Assembly (NCBI GenBank): GCA_009839535.1
Contig: VXPN01000436.1
Span: 1 to 9,820, forward strand
DNA from: Boseongicola sp. SB0662_bin_57
GTDB taxonomy: Bacteria; Pseudomonadota; Alphaproteobacteria; Rhodobacterales; Rhodobacteraceae
Direction: 5' to 3'
Length of the DNA stretch: 9,820 nucleotides
Shown: positions 1 to 6,150 of the stretch, one piece after another
Layout of the letters: every line of letters begins with the position of its first letter
How positions within the stretch are numbered: the first letter of the stretch is position 1
The notes under the pieces: model-generated
Databases searched by the model: none
What the model saw: only the letters and a program-made list of their open reading frames with translations
What the model was told of the DNA's origin: nothing
Made by a program: the position numbers and the translations under genes

Positions 1-245
1 GGAGCTGCTCGAGATCGTCGAGGGCCTCAAGGAGCGCGGCATTCACCTGGCCAGCATCGAGGAGGGCGTCGACACGTCATCCGCCGACGACGAACTGGTC
101 TTTCACGTCTTCGGAGCGATTCCCTGGAGAAAAGGTTTCCGCGGCGGAGAAGCTCATCAAGGCCGGAATGACGCTCGGACGGGCCGCAAGGCAGCTGAAC
201 ATTGGCAGGGCAACGACTTGCAGGATCGAGCAGTCGCTCCGTTGA
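1..245 (+). pseudogene. Serine recombinase (resolvase) 3' remnant with internal deletion
   Basis: The window opens inside a resolvase gene. Reading from base 2, the frame gives the end of the catalytic domain: a helix, then RGIHLASIEEGVDTSS and LVFHVFGAI, which match the conserved resolvase block (RGV-x-F-x-S-L-x-E-x-I-D-T-S ... FH-x-FGA). Right after FGAI (about base 120) this frame loses similarity. From about base 126 the frame beginning at positions divisible by 3 gives PGEKVSAAEKLIKAGMT, then GRAARQLNIGRAT and a stop at 243-245. That is the usual C-terminal DNA-binding helix-turn-helix of the same family. About 30 residues between the two blocks (the long E helix and the GRPP linker) are missing and the frame is shifted, so the gene cannot make a working recombinase. 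The 5' part lies outside the window. Identification is firm; the exact breakpoint is inferred. Confidence 0.85.
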
Positions 246-336
246 TCCCGGAAGTGCCCGATCTGTTCTTCCTTAGGGTGTTCCAGCGTACAGATCATGC
301 GATGACGCCCGATCTGCCAAGAACCCCAAATTCGAG

Positions 337-882
337 CTATCGATTGTCCTCCACAGGCAGAATCATGACCTTTCGGCGCGTGCCTGCCGGCTTCACGAAC
401 CGAAAGCCCGCCTCTTCGAAGGCCGGAACCAGTCCCATGAAGCGGTAGGTGGTTGAATCCGGCTCGACCGGATAAGCCTCGACATACCTTGCCCCCTGAC
501 TTCTTGCTTCAGCAATCGCAGCCTGCAACAGCTGCATGGACACGCCCTTGTTTCGGAACTGCCGGTGCACGAAAAAACAGACAAGCGACCACACCCTGTC
601 AAGCGTTTCGTCGCCGCCAAGCGGTCTGTAGCTCGCGCGCGGCGCGATGGAACACCAGGCGACAGGTTCGTCATCGCGATAGCAGAGAATTCCAATCGGC
701 GTTCCGGAGGCAACCCGGCTCTTCATGGAAGCCTTCTTGCCAGCCTTGCCCGGCAGCATTTTCTTGAATTCATTGGATCTCCAAGCCATGCACCAGCAAT
801 AGTGCGGACTGCCGCGGCTCTCGAAGAACCGTTCGAAATCATCCCAGTTTTCCGCGGTCACCGGTGCAAACTTCAACATCAT
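337..882 (-). CDS. GNAT family N-acetyltransferase
   Basis: A 181-aa protein with the GNAT fold, which transfers an acetyl group from acetyl-CoA to an amine; the substrate cannot be told from sequence. Near the N-terminus is YCWCMAWR (residues 28-35), typical of a subgroup of small acetyltransferases. GILCYRDDEPVAWCSIAPR (63-81) is the beta-hairpin region. VCFFVHRQFRNKGVSMQLL (101-119) is motif A; its RNKGVS corresponds to the acetyl-CoA loop R/Q-x-x-G-x-G/A, with Ser in the last position. FEEAGF (155-160) is the usual C-terminal signature. I chose the ATG at 882 (an adjacent ATG lies at 879) because GGAAG lies just upstream and similarity to the family begins here. The frame stays open upstream to an ATG at 1086, but that 68-residue stretch has no acetyltransferase features. 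Its stop is about 90 bp from the stop of the resolvase remnant, tail to tail. Confidence 0.85.
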   Translation of the reverse strand: MMLKFAPVTAENWDDFERFFESRGSPHYCWCMAWRSNEFKKMLPGKAGKKASMKSRVASGTPIGILCYRDDEPVAWCSIAPRASYRPLGGDETLDRVWSLVCFFVHRQFRNKGVSMQLLQAAIAEARSQGARYVEAYPVEPDSTTYRFMGLVPAFEEAGFRFVKPAGTRRKVMILPVEDNR

Positions 883-1082
883 GCATCTTCCAGTCCTGCA
901 GTTGATGCCCGGCAGGGCGATCCGCCCGGCGAGATCTCCACGTGACGACAGCCTGTAACGGCCCGGAACTTGCCTTTCAAACCCCGAAAGTCTCTCCCGG
1001 TGCCGCATTGAAGGGGATTCTTCCGGCGGAATGCTTGCTTCGAGCGCCGGGGCCAACTGCTCGGCAATCGAAACCGTTCCGC
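883..1082. other. Spacer between abiEii and the acetyltransferase
   Basis: A 200-bp gap. On the minus strand it is open in frame with the acetyltransferase (68 residues from an ATG at 1084-1086). That ATG overlaps the abiEii stop as ATGA. I see no conserved domain in the extension and only a weak AGG upstream of its ATG, so I treat it as non-coding leader. Confidence 0.5.
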
Positions 1083-1956
1083 TCATGGGCCTGCCTTTGC
1101 TGCCGAGGCTGCGTGAGGCATCAGGAACGCCGCGATGTCTTCCACGACATCGGCAAGGTCTTCCGGATCATGCGCGACATCCTCGACAAAGGTGCGCCAT
1201 TGCCGCCGCTTTTGTTCATCGGCCGCAAAGGCCGGAGTCAGGGCGTCTGGCAGTTCGCTTGGAATTTCGGTTTCGCGTCGCGCAAATGTTGCGGCGATCG
1301 CACGGGGAAGCCTTTCATCGTCAAACGGGAACGACCTGCTGAGCAACCAGATGTCGTAGAAGTCCTTCATCCGGCTGTTGGCGCGGCCGAGAGCGACCAT
1401 GGCCTGGAACATTTCGGCGATGACCGTCTCCCGGGCATAGGCGCGCAGCCTGGGCGCCGGCAGATCAAGAATCACCGGATAGTCAATGGGCTCGACACCG
1501 GGTTCGAGCGCATCACCGAATCCGATGTCGATGGTCAGATTGATCCGTGCGCCAGCGATTGACGCGGTCGTGCGCAGGCGAATCCCGCCATATTCGAGTT
1601 CGTCGCGGATGCGGTCGACACGCAGGGCAGCCGCGTCGTATTCGACGCCGTCATTGGCATCCTGCGCCAGGATGTCCCGAAACATCGCAATCATTGCGTC
1701 TGTCTGGGCTCGGATCACCGAAGCCCAGCAGATCGAGATCCCGTGTTCCCCTCTGCGGATCCTCGAACCAGCTCATCAGCAGCATCGCACCCTTGAGCAC
1801 GAAACGCTCGGCGTAAGCGGATTGCCCGAGCCGATACAGGAGCCGCTCAAGCGCAAAGCGCGTGAGCACCAGATCGAAGTTCTGGCCACTTGCCCTGGAA
1901 AGGTTGAGGAGACGCGCCCGCACCGAGGCGGCAATGTTCCTTATCTCCTTAGCCAT
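1083..1956 (-). pseudogene. abiEii: AbiEii/AbiGii-type nucleotidyltransferase toxin, frameshifted
   Basis: The toxin half of an AbiE toxin-antitoxin module; the family are nucleotidyltransferases that arrest growth when not held by AbiEi. It begins at ATG 1954-1956 (MAKEIRNIAAS), overlapping the last 8 bases of abiEi. The first segment carries the nucleotidyltransferase core: RFVLKGAMLL (51-60) and TRDLDLLGFGDPSPD (71-85), including the metal-binding D-x-D (Asp73, Asp75). The frame then breaks. The rest, in the next frame to the stop at 1083-1085, includes AMIAMFRDIL, IDIGFGDALEPG, DLPAPRLRAY, ETVIAEMFQAMV and SRMKDFYDIW, all matching the C-terminal half. The break coincides with a tandem AGAC duplication (1698-1705); removing one copy restores one frame of 289 codons, the normal length. 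Relatives usually have Lys in the AE-K-F-x-AMV motif; here it is Met (1410-1412). The protein is probably inactive unless the shift is a sequencing error or is suppressed. Confidence 0.88.
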
Positions 1957-2566
1957 TGGCGGTCAGTGCCTCGAGATAGGGCCGGCTCACTGTCGCCACA
2001 CCGCCCTGCTCCGCCTGCCGGGCGATTTCCGCAGGTGTGGCCTTGCGCTGGCGAAGCGCTTCCTGAAGGCCTTCAATGGCGACCGACAGTCCGATCTTGT
2101 TGCGATGCCGAAAACAGTCGGCAACGGTCTTGGCCACGGCAAACACCTTCACCGGCACGCCCTCTATCGCATGGGTCTCGACACTTTCCGCCAGAAGGTT
2201 GTCGGCAAACCGGACCACGCGGATCGGAACCCCTTTCGATGCTGGTGCCCAGTCCCTCCTGCCGATCGCCATCCAGACCTTTCCCGGCAGCTGGTCGGTC
2301 AGGCCATGGAAAGCGAGCGCCGAAACAAGGCAGACGACGCCTCGGGGCACCCGTTTGGCCGCTTCCGCAAGATCGTGGTTCACGTCGAGCGGGGCATCGG
2401 GAAGCTGGTAAAGCCCACGCGACAGGCGGACCACGTCTCCATCCCGTGTCATGCGGCTGACGGTTGCTGCCGTAACCCCGGCTTCCCGCAGCTCCGCGAG
2501 GCGCAGGATTCCCCGCTCCGCAAGGAGAGCGTGAGCTTTCTCGCGTTGTGAACACGTCCGGATCAT
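1949..2566 (-). CDS. abiEi: AbiEi-type antitoxin / transcriptional repressor
   Basis: A 205-aa partner of the AbiEii toxin. The family has an N-terminal winged helix-turn-helix that represses its own promoter and a C-terminal domain that neutralises the toxin. Residues 8-57 form the winged HTH: EKAHALLAERGILRLAELRE, then GVTAATVSRMTRDGDVVRLSRGLY, ending in the typical 'RGLYQL' wing. CLVSALAFHGLTDQLP (79-94) is the conserved core helix of the family, and VAKTVADCFRHRNKIG (144-159) matches the P-x-x-T-x-x-D-C-F-R segment. The start ATG at 2564-2566 fits the domain start; there is only a weak purine stretch (AAGAGA) upstream. The stop TAA (1949-1951) overlaps the abiEii start (ATGGCTAA), so the two are translationally coupled. 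The frame looks intact with no damage visible, unlike its partner. Confidence 0.9.
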   Translation of the reverse strand: MIRTCSQREKAHALLAERGILRLAELREAGVTAATVSRMTRDGDVVRLSRGLYQLPDAPLDVNHDLAEAAKRVPRGVVCLVSALAFHGLTDQLPGKVWMAIGRRDWAPASKGVPIRVVRFADNLLAESVETHAIEGVPVKVFAVAKTVADCFRHRNKIGLSVAIEGLQEALRQRKATPAEIARQAEQGGVATVSRPYLEALTANG

Positions 2567-2615
2567 TGATACGCATTCTCTTAGTTTGCCACCTATAGTG
2601 CAAGGTTTTGTATCA
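2567..2615 (-). promoter_or_regulatory. Candidate abiE promoter/operator with inverted repeat
   Basis: Directly upstream of abiEi two arms, TGATAC at 2567-2572 and GTATCA at 2610-2615, form a perfect 6-bp inverted repeat separated by 37 bp. Between them the minus strand contains TTGCAC and TATAGG-like hexamers that could serve RNA polymerase, though no good sigma-70 pair at 17-bp spacing is clear. AbiEi proteins are known to bind inverted repeats in their own promoter, so an operator is plausible here. The assignment is inference. Confidence 0.3.
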
Positions 2616-2751
2616 CATGGTCCGACTGCAGAACAGACCCGTCGACGATCTCGGAACCGTCAGCCAGCTGAACTGGCCTGAGGAATTGCACAGACATCCA
2701 CGCAGACCGAAGTGTCGGCATTCAACGATTCCTAACCCGACTTCAGAAACT

Positions 2752-3059
2752 CGACGGGCGCGCGTCTGCCATGCATATGCGCCTGGCGAAAAGTCCGAGC
2801 CTTTCAGGTCCACAAGTCGGGCGGCGGCCTCGATGTCGCGCTCGTGAAAGTCCTGCGGCTGGTAGAACCGCCTGGCTGCCTTGAAATGCCCGCACATCAG
2901 CAGGAACCCGATCTGACCGCCGTGCGCGCGCAGCGTTGCGGCCGTGTCCGTCAGACCCTTGGGCAGGTCGAAGAACCGCTTCCGCTCGCGATGGTCGAAC
3001 ACGGGCGGTCAGTCGAAGGCCGCCTGCTCGTTCGCGGTGAGGATGCGCATTCTGGCCAT
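2752..3059 (-). pseudogene. tnpA: Tn3-family transposase (TnpA) N-terminal remnant
   Basis: The first ~100 codons of a Tn3-family transposase (normally about 980 residues; it cuts and joins the transposon ends). The ATG at 3057-3059 has a good ribosome binding site (GGAG, 7 bases upstream). It begins MARMRILTANEQAAFD, the usual start of one Tn3 subgroup, and is then stopped by TGA at 3009-3011. The same frame resumes with PPVFDHRERKRFFDLPKG, GGQIGFLLMCGHFKAARRFY and QPQDFHERDIEAAARL, all hallmarks of the N-terminal DNA-binding domain. Relatives often have Arg or Lys at the stop, so a CGA to TGA change is the simplest cause. Similarity ends near QTRAR at about 2752, where unrelated sequence takes over. 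The catalytic DDE part is absent. It is dead twice over: nonsense and truncation. Confidence 0.85.
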
Positions 3060-3081
3060 GGGCGAACTCCGCTGAAACAGC

Positions 3082-3109
3082 CGTTCCGAGAACCTTCGTT
3101 TTCGGAACG
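3082..3109. repeat. 28-bp dyad, possible resolvase (res) subsite
   Basis: CGTTCCGA (3082-3089) and TCGGAACG (3102-3109) are perfect 8-bp inverted arms around a 12-bp centre, 28 bp in all. It lies 23 bp upstream of the tnpA remnant start. Serine resolvases act at res sites next to tnpA made of inverted 12-bp motifs, and the crossover subsite is typically 28 bp, so size and place both fit. No further subsites were found with confidence. Confidence 0.4.
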
Positions 3110-3184
3110 TGCGGGGCGTCGATCTGAAATGCCAGCCACGGTGCCGGAATCGTGTCCGCATTCCTTGTTCTGAAAACCGTGCTC

Positions 3185-3364
3185 TTCTACGGTCCGGGAA
3201 AAGGGATTCCAGAACAAACCATCATGCTGGTCGGAGGGGTCGTATATCGCCGCGCCGAGGGCGAGCGTCACGCCCTTGCGCTCGAGCTCCTTGGCAATGT
3301 CGCGCGCATCCGGAACGAAGCAGGCCAGGCGGTCCATCTGGGCCTGAAGCCGGACGACCTGTTG
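3185..3364 (-). pseudogene. tnpR: TnpR-type resolvase internal fragment
   Basis: On the minus strand the frame gives MDRLACFVPDARDIAKELE, then RKGVTLALGAAIYDPSD and GLFWNPFSRTVEEH. This matches the middle of Tn3-type resolvases (LDRLARSVPDARDI ... KGV-x-L-x-LGG-x-x-YDP-x-DP-x-G-x-LLFN-x-L-AxxAEFE). The N-terminal third with the catalytic serine is missing: upstream of about 3364 the strand runs straight into a tnpA fragment on the opposite strand. The C-terminal DNA-binding part is also missing. The YDPSD-to-end segment is already poorly conserved (NPFSRTVEEH for N-x-L-A-x-x-AEFE). A relic, not a gene; the surrounding open frame on this strand is not coding. Confidence 0.75.
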
Positions 3365-3862
3365 CCATATGCGGTTCGCGAAGAGACCCGCCGCGAACAC
3401 CTCGTCGTTCTGCGCGGGATCTACGGCTACAGGATGTTCAAGGGCAGGCACGTGCGCCGAATGAAGTCCTGGCTGGCAGAGCATGCCGAAGCTGCAGGAT
3501 CCGGAGAGGACCTGGTGCGAGGCTTCGTTGAGGAGTGCCGCCGGAGGCTTGTCATCCTGCCTGCCATGTCGACCATCGAGCGGCTCTGCGCGGATGCCCT
3601 GGTCACGGCGGAACGCCGAATCGATGCCCGGATCGCTGCACGTCTCGACGGCAGGATGCGCACGCGCCTCGACAGCCTGCTGAACGAAAGCGCGGACGGG
3701 CACACGAGCAGGTTCATATGGCTGCGGCAATTCCAGGTGGGGAACAACTCGGCCGATGCCAACCGCCTGCTCGACCGGCTCGAACTCCTGCAGGAACTGG
3801 ACCTGCCCGCCGCGGTTCTCGACGGCGTTCCGCCCCACGGGATCACGCGCCTGCGCCGGCAG
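3365..3862 (+). pseudogene. tnpA: Tn3-family transposase (TnpA) internal fragment
   Basis: About 166 codons from the N-terminal third of a Tn3-family transposase. The frame reads YAVREETRREHLVVLRGIYG, then FVEECRRRLVILPAMSTIER, LCADALVTAERRIDARIA, HTSRFIWLRQFQVGNNSAD, ANRLLDRLELLQELDLP and PPHGITRLRRQ, which are family-wide blocks of the N-terminal (DUF4158-type) and following region. It lacks roughly the first 100 residues and everything beyond about residue 270, including the DDE catalytic core. After RLRRQ (3862) similarity stops, and the frame ends at a TGA at 3908-3910. An ATG-started open frame extends upstream to 3152, but there it runs antisense through the tnpR fragment and is not real coding. 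It is divergent from the tnpR fragment, the usual tnpR/tnpA arrangement, with the central part deleted. Confidence 0.8.
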
Positions 3863-4313
3863 GCGGGCGAAGCGAACTGCGTTGCGACTCGATCATTGGC
3901 TGCACAGTGAAAAACGACTCTTCGAGACCGTCGTGGACCGGGATCAACCGTGCCGACGATGGAGACCGGGCAGAGCTTATCTGCCTGGATCCGGGACGAG
4001 AAAAACGGGTGCGGCGGAAGATGCGCGCCACGCATCTTGTTCCGCCTTCCGCCTTCGATCCGAATAGATCCCGGAAAGCCAAGGCGTTACGGGCGTGATT
4101 GCCATTCTGCCCAAGCGGCGGTCGACAGCATGCGGGCACTGTCAAGATGCCGCCGCGTCACGCACTGTCACTCGCGCCCCGCCAGAACCACGAGAGGCGG
4201 CGGGTTGATGCAGGGCTTCTCCTTCACCACTGGTCCGATGTCACTTTCAGGCCTCAAGGCTTGAATCCTACGGCTCACCTCTACACCCCCGAAGGACTTA
4301 CCGAGAGCGGGAG
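3863..4313. other. Stretch without recognisable gene
   Basis: About 450 bp between the tnpA fragment and the stop of the HipA gene. Short open frames exist on both strands, but I recognise none and see no clear start sites or domains. The minus-strand frame just past the HipA stop (ending near 4168, ...DIGPVVKEKPCINPPPLVV) reads smoothly, yet has no family I know. Probably debris of the same transposon or of another lost gene. I see no convincing terminator hairpin after HipA. Confidence 0.5.
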
Positions 4314-5603
4314 CTATCCCGCCGTCGTCATCTCTTCCGCCATGCCTTCGAAGACATAGTCGTTCAGAAAGAAGCGCCGGTCGAACAAGCTGCGCTCGAC
4401 CTCGGACAATGCAGCTTCCTCGCAGATGTCGTCCCATGCGTCCCGGATGGTACCGATCTGCCGGTCAATGATGGCCTTCGCCGCATCCTCGTCGAGCTGG
4501 AAATTGGGCGCGGCCTCCAGGCAGGTCGCAAGCGTGCTCGCATTGTTGTCCCCGACGATCAGCATCGCCTGGCTGGCCACATTGCCGGACCTGCTTTTCG
4601 GGCAGATGTCATAGGCAGGCGTCAGGGTCAGGTGCTCGCCGTCCCAGAAGCCCGCATGGTTGCGGGCGTGGTCGTCGGTGTTTCCGCACAGGACGTTGAA
4701 CACGAGCCGTCCGTACAGCTCGTGCAGCGTCGCCTTCGGCGAGGTAAAGCGATGCCGGATGATCTCCGCGAGGTCTTCGTAGCTGGCGTATCGCGCCATC
4801 ATCTCATCGAGAGCGAACAGCGTCAGCGCCGAGACCATCGCCCTGCGCGTCCAGCCATCCTTCGCCGTCGCGCGGTCGAAGCGCTCGACCAGCAGCACGT
4901 CCTTGCCGGCGACGCGCTCAAGACGCACGGGGGCGGCGTCGAGCCCCGCGTCGGCAGCGAGGCGCATGGCGACAAACTCCGCCTTCACCACGTTGTAGGT
5001 GTCGGTCGAAGACGGGAACTTGGCGATCAGCTTCGTGTCGCCGTCCTGGATCTCCGCCTTCGGACGCGCACCGCCAAGCGATGTGCCGTGGTACAGCGCC
5101 TGATCAAGATCGGGCGTCAGCGACACGCCTTTCTCGACCTTCTCGGCGGCGCTCAGCAGTTCCTCGAGCGTCGCGGCTTGATCGGCGCGCGGCACGTACT
5201 CGGAAGGCGAGTGCTGGAAGTCCAGGGCGCCGATGCGGTCGGAGCCGGACTTCAGCAGATAGGTCAGCTCGTCGAGTTCAGCGGTATCGACATCCTTGCC
5301 CTTGCGTCCGAACAGCCGGTTCAGGATGACGCGACGGCCCCACGCATCGGGCGCGGCGTCGCGCAGGCACCCGGCCATGTTCAGCCCGGCCTCGGGCGGA
5401 ATCGCTCCGCTGCCCAACGGCAGCTCCGGCTCGTAGATCGGGATGCGATCGTTCCGGTCCAGGTAGCTCTGACCGTAGTTGAACATCAGCCGCTCGCCGT
5501 CCCGCGCGATGCGGCCGGCGACGACCGGTTCCGTGGCGCCGGGCAGCCATATCCAGACATAGGCTTCCTCCGGCGATTCCGCGTCGGGGCGATCAGAAGT
5601 CAT
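4314..5603 (-). CDS. hipA: HipA-type serine/threonine kinase toxin
   Basis: A 429-aa protein of normal length for HipA (the E. coli protein is 440 aa). HipA kinases phosphorylate a cellular target, glutamyl-tRNA synthetase in E. coli, and stop growth or produce persisters. Residues ~15-125 are the N-terminal HipA_N/couplet region (AYVWIWLPGATEPVVAGRIA, then LPLGSGAIPPEAGLNM). The kinase core follows: HGTSLGGARPKAEI (172-185, nucleotide loop), LIAKFPS (192-198, ATP lysine), AEFVAMRLAADAGL (208-221), LLVERFDR (237-244), NVLCGNTDDHARNH (303-316) with catalytic Asp310 and metal-binding Asn315, and LTPAYDICP (327-335) with Asp332. All key residues are present. Its start overlaps the end of the XRE gene by 11 bp and has GAAGG six bases upstream. 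Judged functional; the target is unknown. Confidence 0.93.
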   Translation of the reverse strand: MTSDRPDAESPEEAYVWIWLPGATEPVVAGRIARDGERLMFNYGQSYLDRNDRIPIYEPELPLGSGAIPPEAGLNMAGCLRDAAPDAWGRRVILNRLFGRKGKDVDTAELDELTYLLKSGSDRIGALDFQHSPSEYVPRADQAATLEELLSAAEKVEKGVSLTPDLDQALYHGTSLGGARPKAEIQDGDTKLIAKFPSSTDTYNVVKAEFVAMRLAADAGLDAAPVRLERVAGKDVLLVERFDRATAKDGWTRRAMVSALTLFALDEMMARYASYEDLAEIIRHRFTSPKATLHELYGRLVFNVLCGNTDDHARNHAGFWDGEHLTLTPAYDICPKSRSGNVASQAMLIVGDNNASTLATCLEAAPNFQLDEDAAKAIIDRQIGTIRDAWDDICEEAALSEVERSLFDRRFFLNDYVFEGMAEEMTTAG

Positions 5604-5931
5604 CCTTCACCTTCTTCGTTCCCTTGCGGACAGATTGCGGCAGCAAGGTGAGCTTGTCGCGTTCCATCGACAGATGGCGCGTCAGCGTTGTCGGTTCTGC
5701 TTCGAACAGGCGCAGCCCGACAATGGCGGCCACCTCGTAGGCGGCACCGATGGAGGAGCCCATTTCTCCCCTTTCGATGCGGTGCACGAGGCCGCGCGAA
5801 ATCCCGGCGCGTTCGGCGACGTCGGCAACCGTGGAATTGCGTTCGATGCGCGCGTTACGGATCATCAGCCCGAGAAGCTCTGCGGCTTCGCGAGCATAGC
5901 GGGAATAGCTTCTGTGTGCGGGCTTGGCCAT
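5593..5931 (-). CDS. hipB: HipB-type XRE/Cro-family antitoxin repressor
   Basis: A 112-aa protein with one XRE helix-turn-helix at residues 19-74 (LLGLMIRNARIERNSTVADV, AERAGISRGLVHRIERGEMG); ISRGLVHRIERG is the recognition helix. In HipBA modules this partner binds HipA and represses the operon. The ORF ends 11 bp inside the next gene, and the last residues (VRKGTKKVKDDF) include a basic stretch. GGAG lies 11 bases before the start ATG (5929-5931). The frame upstream does not continue with a better start. First gene of a two-gene operon with the kinase downstream. Family and module are clear; direct homology to E. coli HipB is inferred from position and HTH. Confidence 0.88.
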   Translation of the reverse strand: MAKPAHRSYSRYAREAAELLGLMIRNARIERNSTVADVAERAGISRGLVHRIERGEMGSSIGAAYEVAAIVGLRLFEAEPTTLTRHLSMERDKLTLLPQSVRKGTKKVKDDF

Positions 5932-5976
5932 TGCTCTGTTAGCTCCATTAATAAACCATAGAATGATATCACGACC

Positions 5977-6005
5977 TATTTATAGATCATTTTAGCGGAT
6001 TTCAA
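5977..6005 (-). promoter_or_regulatory. Candidate sigma-70 promoter of hipBA
   Basis: On the minus strand, TTGAAA (plus-strand 6000-6005) is followed after 17 bp by TAAATA (5977-5982); a TATAAA overlaps it at 15-bp spacing. This is an AT-rich patch in otherwise GC-rich DNA, about 45 bp upstream of the hipB start. The 8-bp palindrome TGATATCA (5964-5971) just downstream, and the loosely symmetric ATAAACCATAG / CTATTTATAG flanks, may be the operator. Hexamers are seen; promoter and operator function are inferred. Confidence 0.5.
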
Positions 6006-6029
6006 GCGAGTTGAAAGGCTTGTGGTCAG

Positions 6030-6053
6030 GAAATTGATCGTGAAATTGACCGT
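6030..6053. repeat. Tandem 12-bp repeat upstream of hipBA
   Basis: GAAATTGATCGT (6030-6041) is followed directly by GAAATTGACCGT (6042-6053), 11 of 12 bases identical. It lies just upstream of the -35 of the hipBA promoter, so a regulator site is possible. Confidence 0.6.
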
Positions 6054-6125
6054 TCATGAAACATCGTTTTGGGATCGAACCACCATGCAACGCTCATGCT
6101 GGCCCAATGTCGAACCGATGCATGG

Positions 6126-6150
6126 CCGGTTCCGAGGGTTATCGAACCGG
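6126..6150. repeat. Short hairpin over the recombinase stop codon
   Basis: CCGGTTC (6126-6132) and GAACCGG (6144-6150) form a perfect 7-bp stem with an 11-base loop spanning the recombinase stop (6139-6141). There is no T-run after it, so it is not a convincing terminator. Confidence 0.4.

Noticed and set aside
256..316. Direct repeat GCCCGATCTG at 256-265 and 307-316
   Set aside because: Ten bases only, no symmetry or neighbouring feature; a chance repeat is likely.
942..1562. Long plus-strand frame of 206 codons
   Set aside because: It runs antisense to the conserved C-terminal half of AbiEii; its translation has no domain and is rich in Arg, Gly and Pro as expected of a shadow.
1486..2460. 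Plus-strand frame of 324 codons
   Set aside because: Antisense to abiEi and abiEii, which have clear family motifs; composition is typical of a shadow frame in GC-rich DNA.
2951..3838. Minus-strand frame of 295 codons read as one gene
   Set aside because: Only the middle ~60 codons resemble a resolvase; the rest is antisense to the tnpA fragment or upstream DNA, so I report only the relic.
4632..5651. Plus-strand frame of 339 codons
   Set aside because: Antisense to the HipA gene, which shows all kinase motifs.
6067..6081. GGTTCGATCCC on the minus strand, like a tRNA T-arm
   Set aside because: The flanking bases do not form the T-stem or an acceptor stem and there is no anticodon arm, so it is not a tRNA.
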